A stretch of 6,931 nucleotides of DNA from Erysipelotrichia bacterium. Lineage in GTDB: Bacteria > Bacillota_I > Bacilli_A > Erysipelotrichales > Erysipelotrichaceae. Where the stretch lies: contig SAAR01000182.1 in the NCBI GenBank assembly GCA_009916335.1, positions 1 through 6,931 of the forward strand, in the 5' to 3' direction. Numbering within the stretch: the first letter of the stretch is position 1; the number at the start of each line of letters is the position of its first letter. The notes under the pieces were generated by a model. It made no database searches. It was not told where the DNA came from and saw only the letters and a program-made list of their open reading frames with translations. The position numbers and the translations under genes are program-made. This document shows, in pieces, positions 6,452 to 6,931 of the stretch.

Positions 6452-6931
6452 ATGCATGTTGAGGAAAGGCCGCGTGAAAAAGCGATTAAATATGGTGTTG
6501 AAAATTTAAGTAATCGTGAGCTTTTAGCCATTCTTCTTCGCTGTGGGTATAAAGGGAAATCGGTACTGCTGTTGGCAGATGAGCTAATAGCGAAAGTTGA
6601 AGGAATCCAACATTTGCGTACGATGGATTTGCAAGAATTGACAAGGATTAAAGGAATTAGCGAAATTAAGGCAATTGAATTGATGGCATGTTTTGAATTA
6701 GTGAAACGTTCTACCTATCATGAATTAGTCCAAAGAAAAGAAGTGAGTGAGCCTAAAGTAGTAGCCAATTATTTAATGCAGAAAATAGGCAATGAAAAAC
6801 AGGAACATTTTATTGTTTTATTCTTGAATACAAAGCATGCCATTATTAATGAGAAGGTATTGTTTATCGGTTCACTAAATCACAGCGTTGTTCATGCAAG
6901 AGAAATATTCAAGGCAGCAATCGTACATAAC
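6452..6931 (+). CDS. radC: RadC family protein (3' end missing)
   Basis: RadC is a JAB/MPN-domain protein of uncertain function, historically linked to DNA repair. 160 residues are visible. The N-terminal part has the typical EERPREKAIKYG and LSNRELLAILLRCG blocks (residues 4-32). A helix-hairpin-helix follows near 63-83 (LTRIKGISEIKAIEL). The start of the JAB domain runs from about 103, including EHFIVLFLNTKHAIINE and GSLNHSVVHAREIFKAAIVHN, where E134 is the candidate glutamate of the JAMM metal site. The HxH...D part of that site lies beyond the right edge. ATG 6452 is the only standard start but has a weak ribosome binding site (AAAGAG touching it). Codons just upstream (IKVKE from ATC 6437) resemble the usual family N terminus, so the true start is open to question. 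It is four bases after the SPOR gene stop, so coupled translation is likely. Confidence 0.93.
   Translation, partial: MHVEERPREKAIKYGVENLSNRELLAILLRCGYKGKSVLLLADELIAKVEGIQHLRTMDLQELTRIKGISEIKAIELMACFELVKRSTYHELVQRKEVSEPKVVANYLMQKIGNEKQEHFIVLFLNTKHAIINEKVLFIGSLNHSVVHAREIFKAAIVHN

Overview
This is an AT-rich window from a low-GC Gram-positive bacterium (Bacillota). The protein set and codon use fit a gut-type Erysipelotrichia/Clostridia relative. That placement is an inference from gene families and composition; no marker in the window settles it. Most genes are ordinary housekeeping genes, with one accessory-looking island in the right half.

Left part (1-3890, all on +). The window opens inside an ABC-type export ATPase of the YhaQ/NatA kind (Walker A lies off the left edge). 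It overlaps the gene for its NatB/YhaP-like membrane partner, and a hairpin terminator follows. A new promoter with an extended -10 element then drives rimO (ribosomal protein S12 methylthiotransferase). The rimO end overlaps a TTG-started gene for a family-6 type DNA-deoxyinosine glycosylase. A strong hairpin that can work in both directions ends this unit.

Middle (3896-5688, on -). A tRNA-Lys(CUU) gene with encoded CCA is read leftward into the shared terminator. Its promoter sits inside a perfect 11-bp inverted repeat. Upstream of it on the same strand is a complete exported PAPS-independent aryl-sulfate sulfotransferase with all recognised catalytic residues.

Right part (5689-6931). A short AT-rich divergent intergenic region carries a 12-bp near-perfect direct repeat. 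It separates the sulfotransferase from a small 54-codon gene (5819-5983). That gene has a strong ribosome binding site, and its product begins with a textbook double-glycine leader, so it looks like a secreted bacteriocin or signalling peptide precursor. It is followed without a visible terminator by a membrane-anchored SPOR-domain protein and the 5' part of radC. The SPOR-radC order resembles the spoIIB-maf-radC-mreB neighbourhood of Bacillus subtilis.

The most interesting part is the divergent pair of the double-glycine peptide and the extracytoplasmic sulfotransferase. No peptidase-containing (C39) exporter, immunity gene or regulator is visible in the window, so any functional link between the two is a hypothesis.
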